This document shows positions 4,910-11,894 of a DNA stretch of 11,894 nt, in pieces. The DNA is from JBGZFC01 sp964631255. GTDB taxonomy: Bacteria > Bacteroidota > Bacteroidia > Bacteroidales > Dysgonomonadaceae. The notes beneath the pieces are model-generated. The model had not been told where the DNA came from and did no database searches. It worked only from the letters and a program-made list of their open reading frames with translations. Location of the stretch: positions 1 through 11,894 of the forward strand of contig CAZVWS010000057.1 of assembly GCA_964631255.1 (NCBI GenBank), in the 5' to 3' direction. The translations under genes and the position numbers were made by a program. Numbering within the stretch: position 1 is the first letter of the stretch; each line of letters opens with the position of its first letter.

Positions 4910-7474
4910 ATGGATAACAATTTTTCAAACCGAGTACGCGACATTATGGCATACAGCCGTGAAGAAGCAGAAAGACTTCAAAATAATTATATTGGTCCCG
5001 AGCACCTGATGCTTGCCATTCTTCGTGATGGCGAAGGTCTTGCCATGCAGATATTGCAAGATTTTGATGTGGATATCAATCTTTTGAAAAGCAATATCGA
5101 CAGCAAATTTCGTCAGATACACGAGCAATATAACGATGTAAGCGAAATAGTAATAAACAAAAGCACCGAAAAAGCGCTTAAAATGAGTATTTTGGAAGCA
5201 AGACTTACCCGAAGTCAACAAACCGATTCAGAACACATACTGTTGGCTTTGTTGAAGGAAAAAAGCACCCAAATAAACGAAATTTTGTCCGATTTTCGAC
5301 TCGACTACTCGAGTGCATTTCTTTACGTGAAAAGCATCATGGACACACGCATCAACGATGAGTCATCCTCTTCGGAAACGCCCGTTGCAGGTGCCAATTT
5401 TACCGATGACGACGACGATGAAGCCGGTAAAGGCAAATTTAGTTCCGGACAAACCGGCGGCGGAGCCGCTGCGGCAAAAGGAACCGTTTCTGACACGCCC
5501 GTTTTAGACAATTTTGGCACAGATATTACTCGTGCAGCAAAAGAAAACAGGCTCGACCCGGTTGTGGGACGAGAAACCGAAATAGAGCGCATCGCGCAAA
5601 TCCTAAGTCGTCGCAAGAAAAACAACCCCGTTCTTATTGGAGATCCGGGTGTTGGTAAATCGGCAATTGTGGATGGATTGGCTTCGCGCATCATTCAAAA
5701 AAAAGTGTCGCGTTCGCTTTTCGATAAACGAGTAATTGCTTTAGACATGGCATCCATAGTTGCCGGAACAAAATATCGCGGGCAGTTTGAAGAACGTATC
5801 AAAGCCATTCTGAACGAGCTTTCGAAAAACCCGAATATCATCCTCTTTATCGACGAAATACACACCATCGTGGGTGCAGGAGGTGCTGCCGGTTCGCTGG
5901 ATGCTGCCAATATGCTGAAACCGGCTCTGGCACGTGGCGAAATACAATGTATCGGTGCTACCACGCTCGATGAATACCGCAAAAATATTGAAAAAGACGG
6001 TGCCTTAGAAAGAAGATTTCAGAAAGTGATTGTAGATGCAACCACGCCCGAAGAGACGTTGCAAATTTTGCAAAACATCAAGGAACGATACGAAGAACAC
6101 CACAACGTGAAATATACGCCCGATGCATTAGAAGCTTGCGTGAAACTGACCGAAAGATACATTTCTGACCGCACGTTCCCCGACAAAGCCATTGACGCGT
6201 TGGACGAAGCCGGTGCACGCGTGCACATCTCCAACATCTCCATTCCTAAAATTATTGAGGAGATGGAAGAAGAGCTGAAATTGGTGGAACAACAAAAAAA
6301 CGAAGCAGTTAACACACAAAAATACGAATTGGCTGCAAGTTTTCGCGACAAGCAACGCAAATTGCTTCTCGCGCTGGAATCGGAAGAAGAGCGTTGGCAA
6401 AAAGAGATGAAAGAAAAACCCGAAACGGTGGACGAAGAAAAAATTGCCGAAGTAGTGGCAATGATTTCGGGCGTGCCCGTGCAACGTATTGCCCAAGCCG
6501 AAGGACAAAGGCTGTTGGAGATGAAAGAAGACCTCAAAGCCCGTGTAATAGGTCAAGATGAGGCGGTGGAGAAAATAGCCAAAGCTATCCAACGCAACCG
6601 GGTTGGACTAAAAGACCCCAACAAACCCATCGGTACGTTTATGTTCTTGGGCCCGACGGGCGTGGGAAAAACGCACTTGGCAAAAAAACTGGCAGAATTT
6701 CTGTTCGACTCGCACGAGAACCTTATCCGCATCGACATGAGCGAATACATGGAAAAATTCAACGTGTCGCGCCTCGTGGGAGCACCTCCCGGATATGTAG
6801 GCTACGAAGAAGGCGGACAACTAACCGAAAAAGTGCGTCGTCGCCCCTACTCCGTTGTTCTGCTCGACGAGATTGAGAAAGCGCATCCCGACGTCTTCAA
6901 CATCTTGTTGCAAATTCTGGACGAAGGACACATAACCGACAGTTTGGGAAGAAGAATCGATTTCAAGAACACGATACTGATTATGACTTCCAATATCGGA
7001 ACGCGCCAACTGAAAGATTTTGGTCGTGGTATCGGGTTCAACACCGGAAACGACACCACCGATGCCGAATATTCGCGTAGCATCATTCAAAAAGCACTGA
7101 ATAAAGCTTTTGCTCCCGAATTTTTGAACCGTGTGGACGATATCGTGATGTTTGACCAGTTGAGTAAAGAATCCATTTTCAAAATCATCGATCTCGAACT
7201 CAAAGGACTTTACAAACGCATCAAAGAGTTGGGTTACAACGTGGAACTCACCACCGAAGCCAAAGAATTTATTGCCGATAAAGGCTACGATGTGCAGTTT
7301 GGTGCTCGTCCGCTAAAACGTGCTTTGCAAAAATATGTGGAAGACGAAATGGCAGAACTCATTCTACGTACAGAGATTAAAGAAGGCGAAACCGTGCTGG
7401 TGGATTTCGATGCAGAAAAACAACAGATTGTAATGAAGGTGGAAAAACCGGACACGGCGATTTCCGAATCGTAA
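4910..7474 (+). CDS. clpC: ATP-dependent Clp protease ATP-binding subunit ClpC
   Basis: ClpC is a cytoplasmic AAA+ unfoldase that, by family knowledge, feeds substrates to the ClpP peptidase. The 854-aa product shows: an N domain with two Clp_N repeats (about 1-145; YIGPEHLMLAIL and DSEHILLALL); an acidic then Gly/Ala-rich linker (about 160-195); a first AAA+ module with Walker A GDPGVGKS (244-251), pore Y289, Walker B D315-E316 and arginine fingers R368/R369; a short middle region with a UVR-like motif (about 451-485), as in ClpC rather than the long ClpB coiled coil; and a second AAA+ module with Walker A GPTGVGKT (581-588), pore loop GYVGYEEGG, Walker B D653-E654 and sensor-2 GARPLKR (798-804). 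The tripeptide IGF at 708-710 is the expected ClpP-docking loop. No ctsR, mcsA or mcsB is adjacent, unlike in Firmicutes. The gene appears monocistronic. Confidence 0.97.
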   Translation: MDNNFSNRVRDIMAYSREEAERLQNNYIGPEHLMLAILRDGEGLAMQILQDFDVDINLLKSNIDSKFRQIHEQYNDVSEIVINKSTEKALKMSILEARLTRSQQTDSEHILLALLKEKSTQINEILSDFRLDYSSAFLYVKSIMDTRINDESSSSETPVAGANFTDDDDDEAGKGKFSSGQTGGGAAAAKGTVSDTPVLDNFGTDITRAAKENRLDPVVGRETEIERIAQILSRRKKNNPVLIGDPGVGKSAIVDGLASRIIQKKVSRSLFDKRVIALDMASIVAGTKYRGQFEERIKAILNELSKNPNIILFIDEIHTIVGAGGAAGSLDAANMLKPALARGEIQCIGATTLDEYRKNIEKDGALERRFQKVIVDATTPEETLQILQNIKERYEEHHNVKYTPDALEACVKLTERYISDRTFPDKAIDALDEAGARVHISNISIPKIIEEMEEELKLVEQQKNEAVNTQKYELAASFRDKQRKLLLALESEEERWQKEMKEKPETVDEEKIAEVVAMISGVPVQRIAQAEGQRLLEMKEDLKARVIGQDEAVEKIAKAIQRNRVGLKDPNKPIGTFMFLGPTGVGKTHLAKKLAEFLFDSHENLIRIDMSEYMEKFNVSRLVGAPPGYVGYEEGGQLTEKVRRRPYSVVLLDEIEKAHPDVFNILLQILDEGHITDSLGRRIDFKNTILIMTSNIGTRQLKDFGRGIGFNTGNDTTDAEYSRSIIQKALNKAFAPEFLNRVDDIVMFDQLSKESIFKIIDLELKGLYKRIKELGYNVELTTEAKEFIADKGYDVQFGARPLKRALQKYVEDEMAELILRTEIKEGETVLVDFDAEKQQIVMKVEKPDTAISES

Positions 7475-7522
7475 TAATTTCTATGTGAAGTGTAACCCAC
7501 ACTTTCCATCAAAATAAATAAA

Positions 7523-7573
7523 AAAGCGGATTTTCGGTAATGTTATTCCTCCGAAAATCCGCTTTAGCTTTTT
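7523..7573. terminator. Bidirectional terminator between convergent clpC and nagB
   Basis: A perfect 15-bp inverted repeat pairs 7523-7537 (AAAGCGGATTTTCGG) with 7551-7565 around a 13-nt loop. On the minus strand it is followed by TTTTTATTTATTTTG, a good terminator for nagB, about 40 nt past its stop. On the plus strand it is followed by AGCTTTTT (7566-7573), serving clpC, whose stop is about 50 nt upstream. Confidence 0.85.
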
Positions 7574-7606
7574 CAAAAGCGAACCGCCCTATCCGGTTAA
7601 ATGGGA

Positions 7607-8416
7607 TTACAACAATTGATTAGGATCCAGATTATCGTGTTCGATATCCAAGAAATATTTATATGTCCCCACTTTTAACTCGGCACAAGCCTCGTAATCG
7701 CAAACAATGATACCTCGCGGGTGCAATTGCAGTGCGCTGATTGTCCACATTTGCGTTACCGCACCCTCTACCGCGTGATAAAGCGCACGCGCTTTGTGGT
7801 GTCCATTTACCAAAATAAGAACCTCTTTGGCATCGAGTATAGTGCCTACCCCAACGGTGAGCGCAGTTTTGGGCACTTTGTTTACATCGTCGTCAAAAAA
7901 ACGAGAGTTTGCAATCACGGTATCGGTGGTCAAAGTTTTCACACGAGTTCTGGAAGCTAACGATGAGCCGGGTTCATTAAAAGCGATGTGTCCGTCGGGA
8001 CCAATACCGCCCAAAAACAGATCGATGCCTCCTACTTCGGCAATGCGTTGCTCATAAGCTTGGCATTCAGCTTCCAAATCGTCCGCCATGCCATTTAAAA
8101 TATGCACATTTTCTTTTTTAATGTCGATATGGCTGAAGAAATTGTCCCACATAAAAGCGTGATAGCTTTGCGGATGAGACTCATCCAAACCAATATACTC
8201 GTCCATATTGAATGTAATAACGTTTTCGAACGAAACCAAACCCTGTTGGTAGAGCTTGATTAACGCCCGATACATGCCAAGTGGCGATGAGCCTGTAGGC
8301 AAACCCAGTTTAAATGGTTTTTCGGGAGTTGGTTTGGCTTCAATAATTTTGGAAGCGGTGTAGTTGGCAGCCCATTTTGCCAACTGTTCTGAGTCGGGTT
8401 GTATGATTAATCGCAT
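7607..8416 (-). CDS. nagB: Glucosamine-6-phosphate deaminase NagB
   Basis: NagB converts glucosamine-6-phosphate to fructose-6-phosphate and ammonia, the step that moves amino sugars (from chitin, mucin or peptidoglycan) into glycolysis. At 269 aa it is nearly the length of E. coli NagB (266) and aligns to it by eye along its length. Catalytic residues occur at the E. coli positions: D72 in TFNMDEY, and D141, H143 and E148 in GPDGHIAFNEP. The phosphate-binding segment LGLPTGSSP (38-46) is present. The residues that bind the allosteric activator GlcNAc-6-phosphate in the E. coli enzyme also appear (S151, R158, K160, T161), so allosteric activation is plausible. The start gives MRLI, the family N-terminus, behind an A-rich leader with no Shine-Dalgarno. 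No nagA or transporter is adjacent in the window. It diverges from the hybrid regulator at 8846. Confidence 0.97.
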   Translation of the reverse strand: MRLIIQPDSEQLAKWAANYTASKIIEAKPTPEKPFKLGLPTGSSPLGMYRALIKLYQQGLVSFENVITFNMDEYIGLDESHPQSYHAFMWDNFFSHIDIKKENVHILNGMADDLEAECQAYEQRIAEVGGIDLFLGGIGPDGHIAFNEPGSSLASRTRVKTLTTDTVIANSRFFDDDVNKVPKTALTVGVGTILDAKEVLILVNGHHKARALYHAVEGAVTQMWTISALQLHPRGIIVCDYEACAELKVGTYKYFLDIEHDNLDPNQLL

Positions 8417-8451
8417 AAACTGATTTTTTGTTTGAGTTTAATATTGGGTAC

Positions 8452-8482
8452 AAATTTACACATTCGTCGTTAACCTGCAAAA
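8452..8482 (-). promoter_or_regulatory. nagB promoter
   Basis: On the minus strand TAAATTTG (complement of 8452-8459) matches the Bacteroidota -7 consensus exactly. TTTTG (complement of 8478-8482) lies 18 nt upstream as the -33 element, slightly closer than usual. The implied start site leaves a leader of about 30 nt before the ATG at 8416. Confidence 0.55.
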
Positions 8483-8601
8483 TACCATTTTTCTAAAATA
8501 ACCTCGCTAATCAAAAAAAATCAAAACTATAAAGTATAACAAAAAGTGAGATGGCAACCACGAAAACATTAATTTGTAATTATTTTCTATTTTTAACCAC
8601 C

Positions 8602-8613
8602 AACTACGTAGTT
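8602..8613. promoter_or_regulatory. 12-bp palindrome upstream of regulator promoter, candidate operator
   Basis: AACTACGTAGTT is a perfect palindrome ending 7 nt before the -33 element at 8621. That position is typical for an activator site. It could bind a dimeric regulator acting on the hybrid-regulator promoter, or on both divergent promoters. No binding protein can be named from sequence. Confidence 0.35.
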
Positions 8614-8620
8614 TTACGGA

Positions 8621-8651
8621 TTGACAGGTATATAAATTTACTATAACTTTG
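8621..8651 (+). promoter_or_regulatory. Promoter of hybrid two-component regulator
   Basis: TTG (8621-8623), a 20-nt spacer and TAACTTTG (8644-8651) fit the Bacteroidota -33/-7 consensus in both sequence and spacing. This is the best complete promoter in the window apart from the CRISPR-repeat copies. Transcription from near 8657 would give a leader of about 190 nt before the ATG at 8846. Confidence 0.6.
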
Positions 8652-8845
8652 CACCGATATTTATTATTATCAGATAAAAAATCAAATTAATGTTAATTTA
8701 AGTAATAATAAATCGGAATACAAAAAATATTATAAACCATTATTATTCTGTATTCAAGATACATACATCATATTTAAACAATAAAAAAGAACAATAAATA
8801 TTAGTATTTATTCAGTATTTATACAAATATAAATTAAATACAGCT

Positions 8846-11704
8846 ATGAAACTTTTTATTAAATATTTACTTGGACTACTTTTCGTTAGTTTTATTAGTG
8901 CCTTCACTTTTCTGTCAAGTTGTGATTCGGGAAAAGAGGAAAAGGAAATTGCGGCATACAAACAGGTCGTGTCCAATAAGCTGTACAATATACGACAAAA
9001 TGAAGACTCACTTCAGCAATTTTTAAAAGAGAGTTTGAAAAATGAAGATGAAGTAGCAATTATGCTCACTTATAAACAACTTGGGTCTTACCAAAGCGAA
9101 AATGCCGATTTTTCAAACGCAATTATTTCACACCAAAACTATTTTGATATAGCTTCGGCTCGAAATGACACCTTAGAAATTATACAAGCTCTCAACGATT
9201 TAGGTACAAACTTCAGAAGAATCGGAGTACTATCCCAAGCATCCGATTATCATTTTCAAGCATTGGAATTTGTGGAAAATTATTCAAAAACAAATAGTAC
9301 AGGTAAAGGTCTTAAATGCAAAGTTGTTACCCTGAACGGTATCGGTAATATCAGTCTCACGCTCGGGTTTTACGACGAAGCCGAAAAATATTTTCGCATC
9401 GCTTTGGAAGAGGAGATCAAACAACGCAGCGAAATTGGGCAAGGCATTAATTACGCCAATATTGGGGCAATTTTTGAATACCGACACCAATACGACTCGG
9501 CACGTGTCTATTTCAACAAATCGATGTATCACAACACCAACGCCAAATCGGATAAAGGTATTGCCTTATGCCACATCCATTTGGGCGATATTTTTGCCAA
9601 CGAAAAAAATTACGACCAAGCCAAAGCGGAATATAGCAAGGCATACAGTTTGATGGAGAGCATATCCGACAGATGGCATTGGCTGGAAGCTTGTATCTCC
9701 ATTGCCAAAATAAATAATATTCTGGAAGAAGACAGCGATTTCAAAAAACACATACAACTTGCCGAGCAAACAGCCAACCAAATAAATTCGACTGAGCATT
9801 TGGCAAAAATATACTCGCTAAAACACGATTTCTACCTAAAGAAAAACAATGCAGCCCTCGCTTTAGACAACTATAAACACAGTATTGCCATGCTCGATAG
9901 CTTGCAGGGATTATTAAAAACAAACCATTTTCTGGATATGCGCGTGAATTTTGAACGCGAACAAAACAAACGTCGCTTAGAACAACTGGAACTAAACAAC
10001 AAAGTTGAACAACAAGAAAAACAGATTACCATATATATTTCGTGGTTCGCTTTGCTGTTAGGTATCATTCTATCCTCTTTTTTCTATTACGCTTATCAAC
10101 AAAAAAGGAAGAGCAATATTTTGCTGAAACAGTTAGAAAAAACACGTTCGGAGTTTTTCACAAATATCACGCACGAATTCAGAACTCCGCTTACCGTGAT
10201 AAAAGGACTTAATGAGCAGTTACTCAATAACAAAGTGAATACAGAAAAAGAAAAAAAATCGTTTCACGCCATCATCGAAAAACAGAGCAACAACCTGCTC
10301 GATTTGGTAAATTCATTACTTGATATTGCAAAAATAAGAAGCGGTATGGATAATCCCGAATGGAGACATGGCGATTTTGTGGCATACATGCGCATGATTG
10401 TGGAATCATACACACTCTACGCCAAGGAGAAAAACATAGAAATCATCTATTTCTCCAATCTATCGAGCCAAAACATGGACTTTGTACCGTTTTACATAGA
10501 TAAAATCATTGGCAACCTGATTTCAAATGCCATAAAGCACTCCCAATCGGGCGAAAAGATACATCTTACCATCGTGAAAGATGCAAACAACGAGAACATT
10601 ACAATCCGACTTTCGGATAATGGCGAAGGTATATCGCCCGAAAATATCGACAGAATTTTTGATATGTTCTACCAATGCCCCGAATCAAAAAATCAGCACG
10701 GTTCGGGCGTAGGTTTGGCTTTTACCAAATTGATGATTGAGCGCATGTATGGCACTATCGGCGTGAAAAGCCAAATTGGTGTCGGCACCATTTTCACGGT
10801 AACGCTGCCCATAAAAAACAGACGTCTAACACAAGTAGAGCCACTGCAAGTTCAGATTATCGAAAGCGACCCCATTGACTATGATGATGAAACTGCCGAG
10901 CCGAAAGCAAAAAAAATGGGATTCGTGATAGACAAGCCATTGGTACTTTTGGTAGAAGATAACAGAGATATTCTTCTCTATCTCACCTCGTTGTTAGGAA
11001 CAAGATATGAAATAATAACTGCAGCCAATGGCAAAAACGGATTGGATATGGCAGAAAAATACATCCCGGATTTGGTTGTTACCGACGTGATGATGCCTAT
11101 AAAAGATGGGTTTGAAATGTGTCGCGACATGAAAGCGAACAAATTGCTCAACCACATCCCCATATTGATACTTACCGCAAGAATTAGCGACGAAGACAAA
11201 ATACGAGGCATGAAATGCGGAGCAGAATCATTTATCCGAAAACCATTTAAAGCGGAAGAACTGATCAGCACCATCCAAACTATATTGGAAAACAGGAAAC
11301 TACTTCGGGAAAAATATTTGCAAACCGTTCCAAACGTAAAAGAAAACGAGAAAAAACAGGTAAACGAAAATATCAAACTACTGCAAATGATTGCAGATAT
11401 TATCCATTCCGAAATTACAAATCCGGATTTGAATACAAACTTCATTGCCGATAAACTGGCGATGAGTAGCTCGCAGCTCAATCGCAAACTAAATGCTATA
11501 TCGGGCTATTCCACCAGTTCATACATAATCACCGTGAAATTAAACAAGGCGAAAAAAATGCTTCGTGAATCTAATCTCAATATTACCGAAGTATCGGAAG
11601 CATGCGGCTTCTTAGACCCGAGTTATTTTTCGAGAGTATTCAAAAAAGAATTTGGGGTTACTCCATCCAAATTTCAAAAAATACCGGAAACATTGATGAA
11701 TTAA
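8846..11704 (+). CDS. Hybrid two-component regulator: TPR sensor, histidine kinase, receiver, AraC domain
   Basis: This 952-aa protein joins a sensor kinase and a response regulator in one chain, as in Bacteroidota hybrid two-component systems (HTCS). It begins with a hydrophobic segment ending in the lipobox LSSC (C26). A periplasmic region of about 30-360 is built of TPR-like helical repeats (for example 'LGDIFANEKNYDQAKAEYSK'), followed by a coiled coil (368-393) and a transmembrane helix (about 395-418). Cytoplasmic parts are a HisKA domain with phosphoacceptor H443 (ITHEFRTPLT), a HATPase with N box N557/N561, DNGEG (591-595) and GSGVGLA (619-625), a receiver with acidic E704/D705, phosphoacceptor D747, T777 and K799, and an AraC-type double helix-turn-helix (about 850-945). 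All catalytic residues are present. TPRs replace the beta-propeller/Y_Y_Y sensor of classical polysaccharide HTCS, so the signal may be a peptide or protein. Divergence from nagB hints at an amino-sugar link, which is inference. Confidence 0.93.
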   Translation: MKLFIKYLLGLLFVSFISAFTFLSSCDSGKEEKEIAAYKQVVSNKLYNIRQNEDSLQQFLKESLKNEDEVAIMLTYKQLGSYQSENADFSNAIISHQNYFDIASARNDTLEIIQALNDLGTNFRRIGVLSQASDYHFQALEFVENYSKTNSTGKGLKCKVVTLNGIGNISLTLGFYDEAEKYFRIALEEEIKQRSEIGQGINYANIGAIFEYRHQYDSARVYFNKSMYHNTNAKSDKGIALCHIHLGDIFANEKNYDQAKAEYSKAYSLMESISDRWHWLEACISIAKINNILEEDSDFKKHIQLAEQTANQINSTEHLAKIYSLKHDFYLKKNNAALALDNYKHSIAMLDSLQGLLKTNHFLDMRVNFEREQNKRRLEQLELNNKVEQQEKQITIYISWFALLLGIILSSFFYYAYQQKRKSNILLKQLEKTRSEFFTNITHEFRTPLTVIKGLNEQLLNNKVNTEKEKKSFHAIIEKQSNNLLDLVNSLLDIAKIRSGMDNPEWRHGDFVAYMRMIVESYTLYAKEKNIEIIYFSNLSSQNMDFVPFYIDKIIGNLISNAIKHSQSGEKIHLTIVKDANNENITIRLSDNGEGISPENIDRIFDMFYQCPESKNQHGSGVGLAFTKLMIERMYGTIGVKSQIGVGTIFTVTLPIKNRRLTQVEPLQVQIIESDPIDYDDETAEPKAKKMGFVIDKPLVLLVEDNRDILLYLTSLLGTRYEIITAANGKNGLDMAEKYIPDLVVTDVMMPIKDGFEMCRDMKANKLLNHIPILILTARISDEDKIRGMKCGAESFIRKPFKAEELISTIQTILENRKLLREKYLQTVPNVKENEKKQVNENIKLLQMIADIIHSEITNPDLNTNFIADKLAMSSSQLNRKLNAISGYSTSSYIITVKLNKAKKMLRESNLNITEVSEACGFLDPSYFSRVFKKEFGVTPSKFQKIPETLMN

Positions 11705-11894
11705 TCATCTGTATAACAATAATATACATTAATCATTATCCGTAAAACACAAAACAGGAAGTTGGTAAAAGAATATAGATTTATACCGTATTGATAGAAA
11801 TTCCAATTGCTCTTAGAAATTCCATTATTATCATTTTGATTTTTTAATCTATTTGAAATCAACAATTTGTATTGAATAATTGTTTGATATGTGC
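11705..11894. other. Intergenic region after hybrid regulator
   Basis: No gene is supported in the last 190 nt and no clear terminator follows the regulator. A weak TGTATA/TATACA hairpin (11710-11728) has no T tract. TTAATCAT occurs twice (11701-11708, 11729-11736). TAGAAATTCCA occurs twice (11795-11805, 11814-11824) with a 19-bp period, which could be a regulatory site for a gene beyond the window. No full TAnnTTTG element was found. Confidence 0.5.

Larger units (their letters stand above)
8417..8845. other. Divergent regulatory region between nagB and hybrid regulator
   Basis: These 429 nt are strongly AT-rich and hold no supported gene. From left to right they contain the nagB promoter (8452-8482), a perfect palindrome AACTACGTAGTT (8602-8613), the promoter of the regulator (8621-8651), and a long leader with a dyad AATAAATA-TTAG-TATTTATT (8793-8812) and a 9-bp direct repeat AGTATTTAT at 8803-8811 and 8814-8822 (11-bp period). 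The two promoters are about 140 nt apart, and the palindrome lies between them. Confidence 0.6.

Noticed and set aside
8716..8755. Inverted GAATACA/TGTATTC arms in the regulator leader as a riboswitch
   Set aside because: Only 7 bp with a 26-nt AT-rich loop and no recognisable aptamer; not distinguishable from chance.
11710..11728. TGTATA/TATACA hairpin as terminator of the hybrid regulator
   Set aside because: Six AT-rich base pairs with no following T tract, too weak to call.

Overview
The window looks like chromosome of a low-G+C member of the Bacteroidota. The reasons are a protein with a type IX secretion (T9SS) C-terminal sorting domain, a one-protein hybrid two-component regulator ending in an AraC domain, promoter elements of the TAnnTTTG type instead of sigma70 -10 boxes, and start codons preceded by A-rich leaders with weak or absent Shine-Dalgarno sequences. 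The order cannot be fixed from sequence alone; Bacteroidales is a reasonable guess.

Layout. Positions 1-299 are the right-hand end of a CRISPR array with 47-nt repeats and 30-nt spacers, a repeat class typical of Bacteroidota type II-C (Cas9) systems. No cas gene or tracrRNA is visible, so these must lie left of the window or elsewhere. A strong hairpin terminator (393-420) separates the array from clpB, which is read leftward (3053-462) and encodes the disaggregase ClpB. A 313-nt divergent spacer with an operator-like dyad follows. Then come a rightward gene for a secreted T9SS cargo protein (3367-4680) and a rightward clpC (4910-7474), the unfoldase partner of ClpP. A convergent terminator (7523-7573) separates clpC from leftward nagB (8416-7607), glucosamine-6-phosphate deaminase. 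A 429-nt AT-rich divergent region precedes a 952-aa TPR/histidine kinase/receiver/AraC hybrid regulator (8846-11704). The last 190 nt hold no gene but contain an 11-bp direct repeat.

How the genes fit together. The genes look like independent transcription units, not an operon. ClpB and ClpC are the two large AAA+ protein quality-control machines: ClpC keeps an IGF loop for docking ClpP and ClpB lacks one, so one feeds proteolysis and the other disaggregation. NagB and the hybrid regulator are divergent neighbours, which hints at (but does not prove) control of amino-sugar or glycan use. The most interesting signal is in the CRISPR array. Read on the minus strand, every intact repeat carries a near-consensus Bacteroidota promoter (TTG, 21 nt, TATCTTTG), and 16 nt of it recur at the promoter position of the T9SS cargo gene. 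This suggests that each crRNA is transcribed from its own repeat, as described for Neisseria type II-C arrays.
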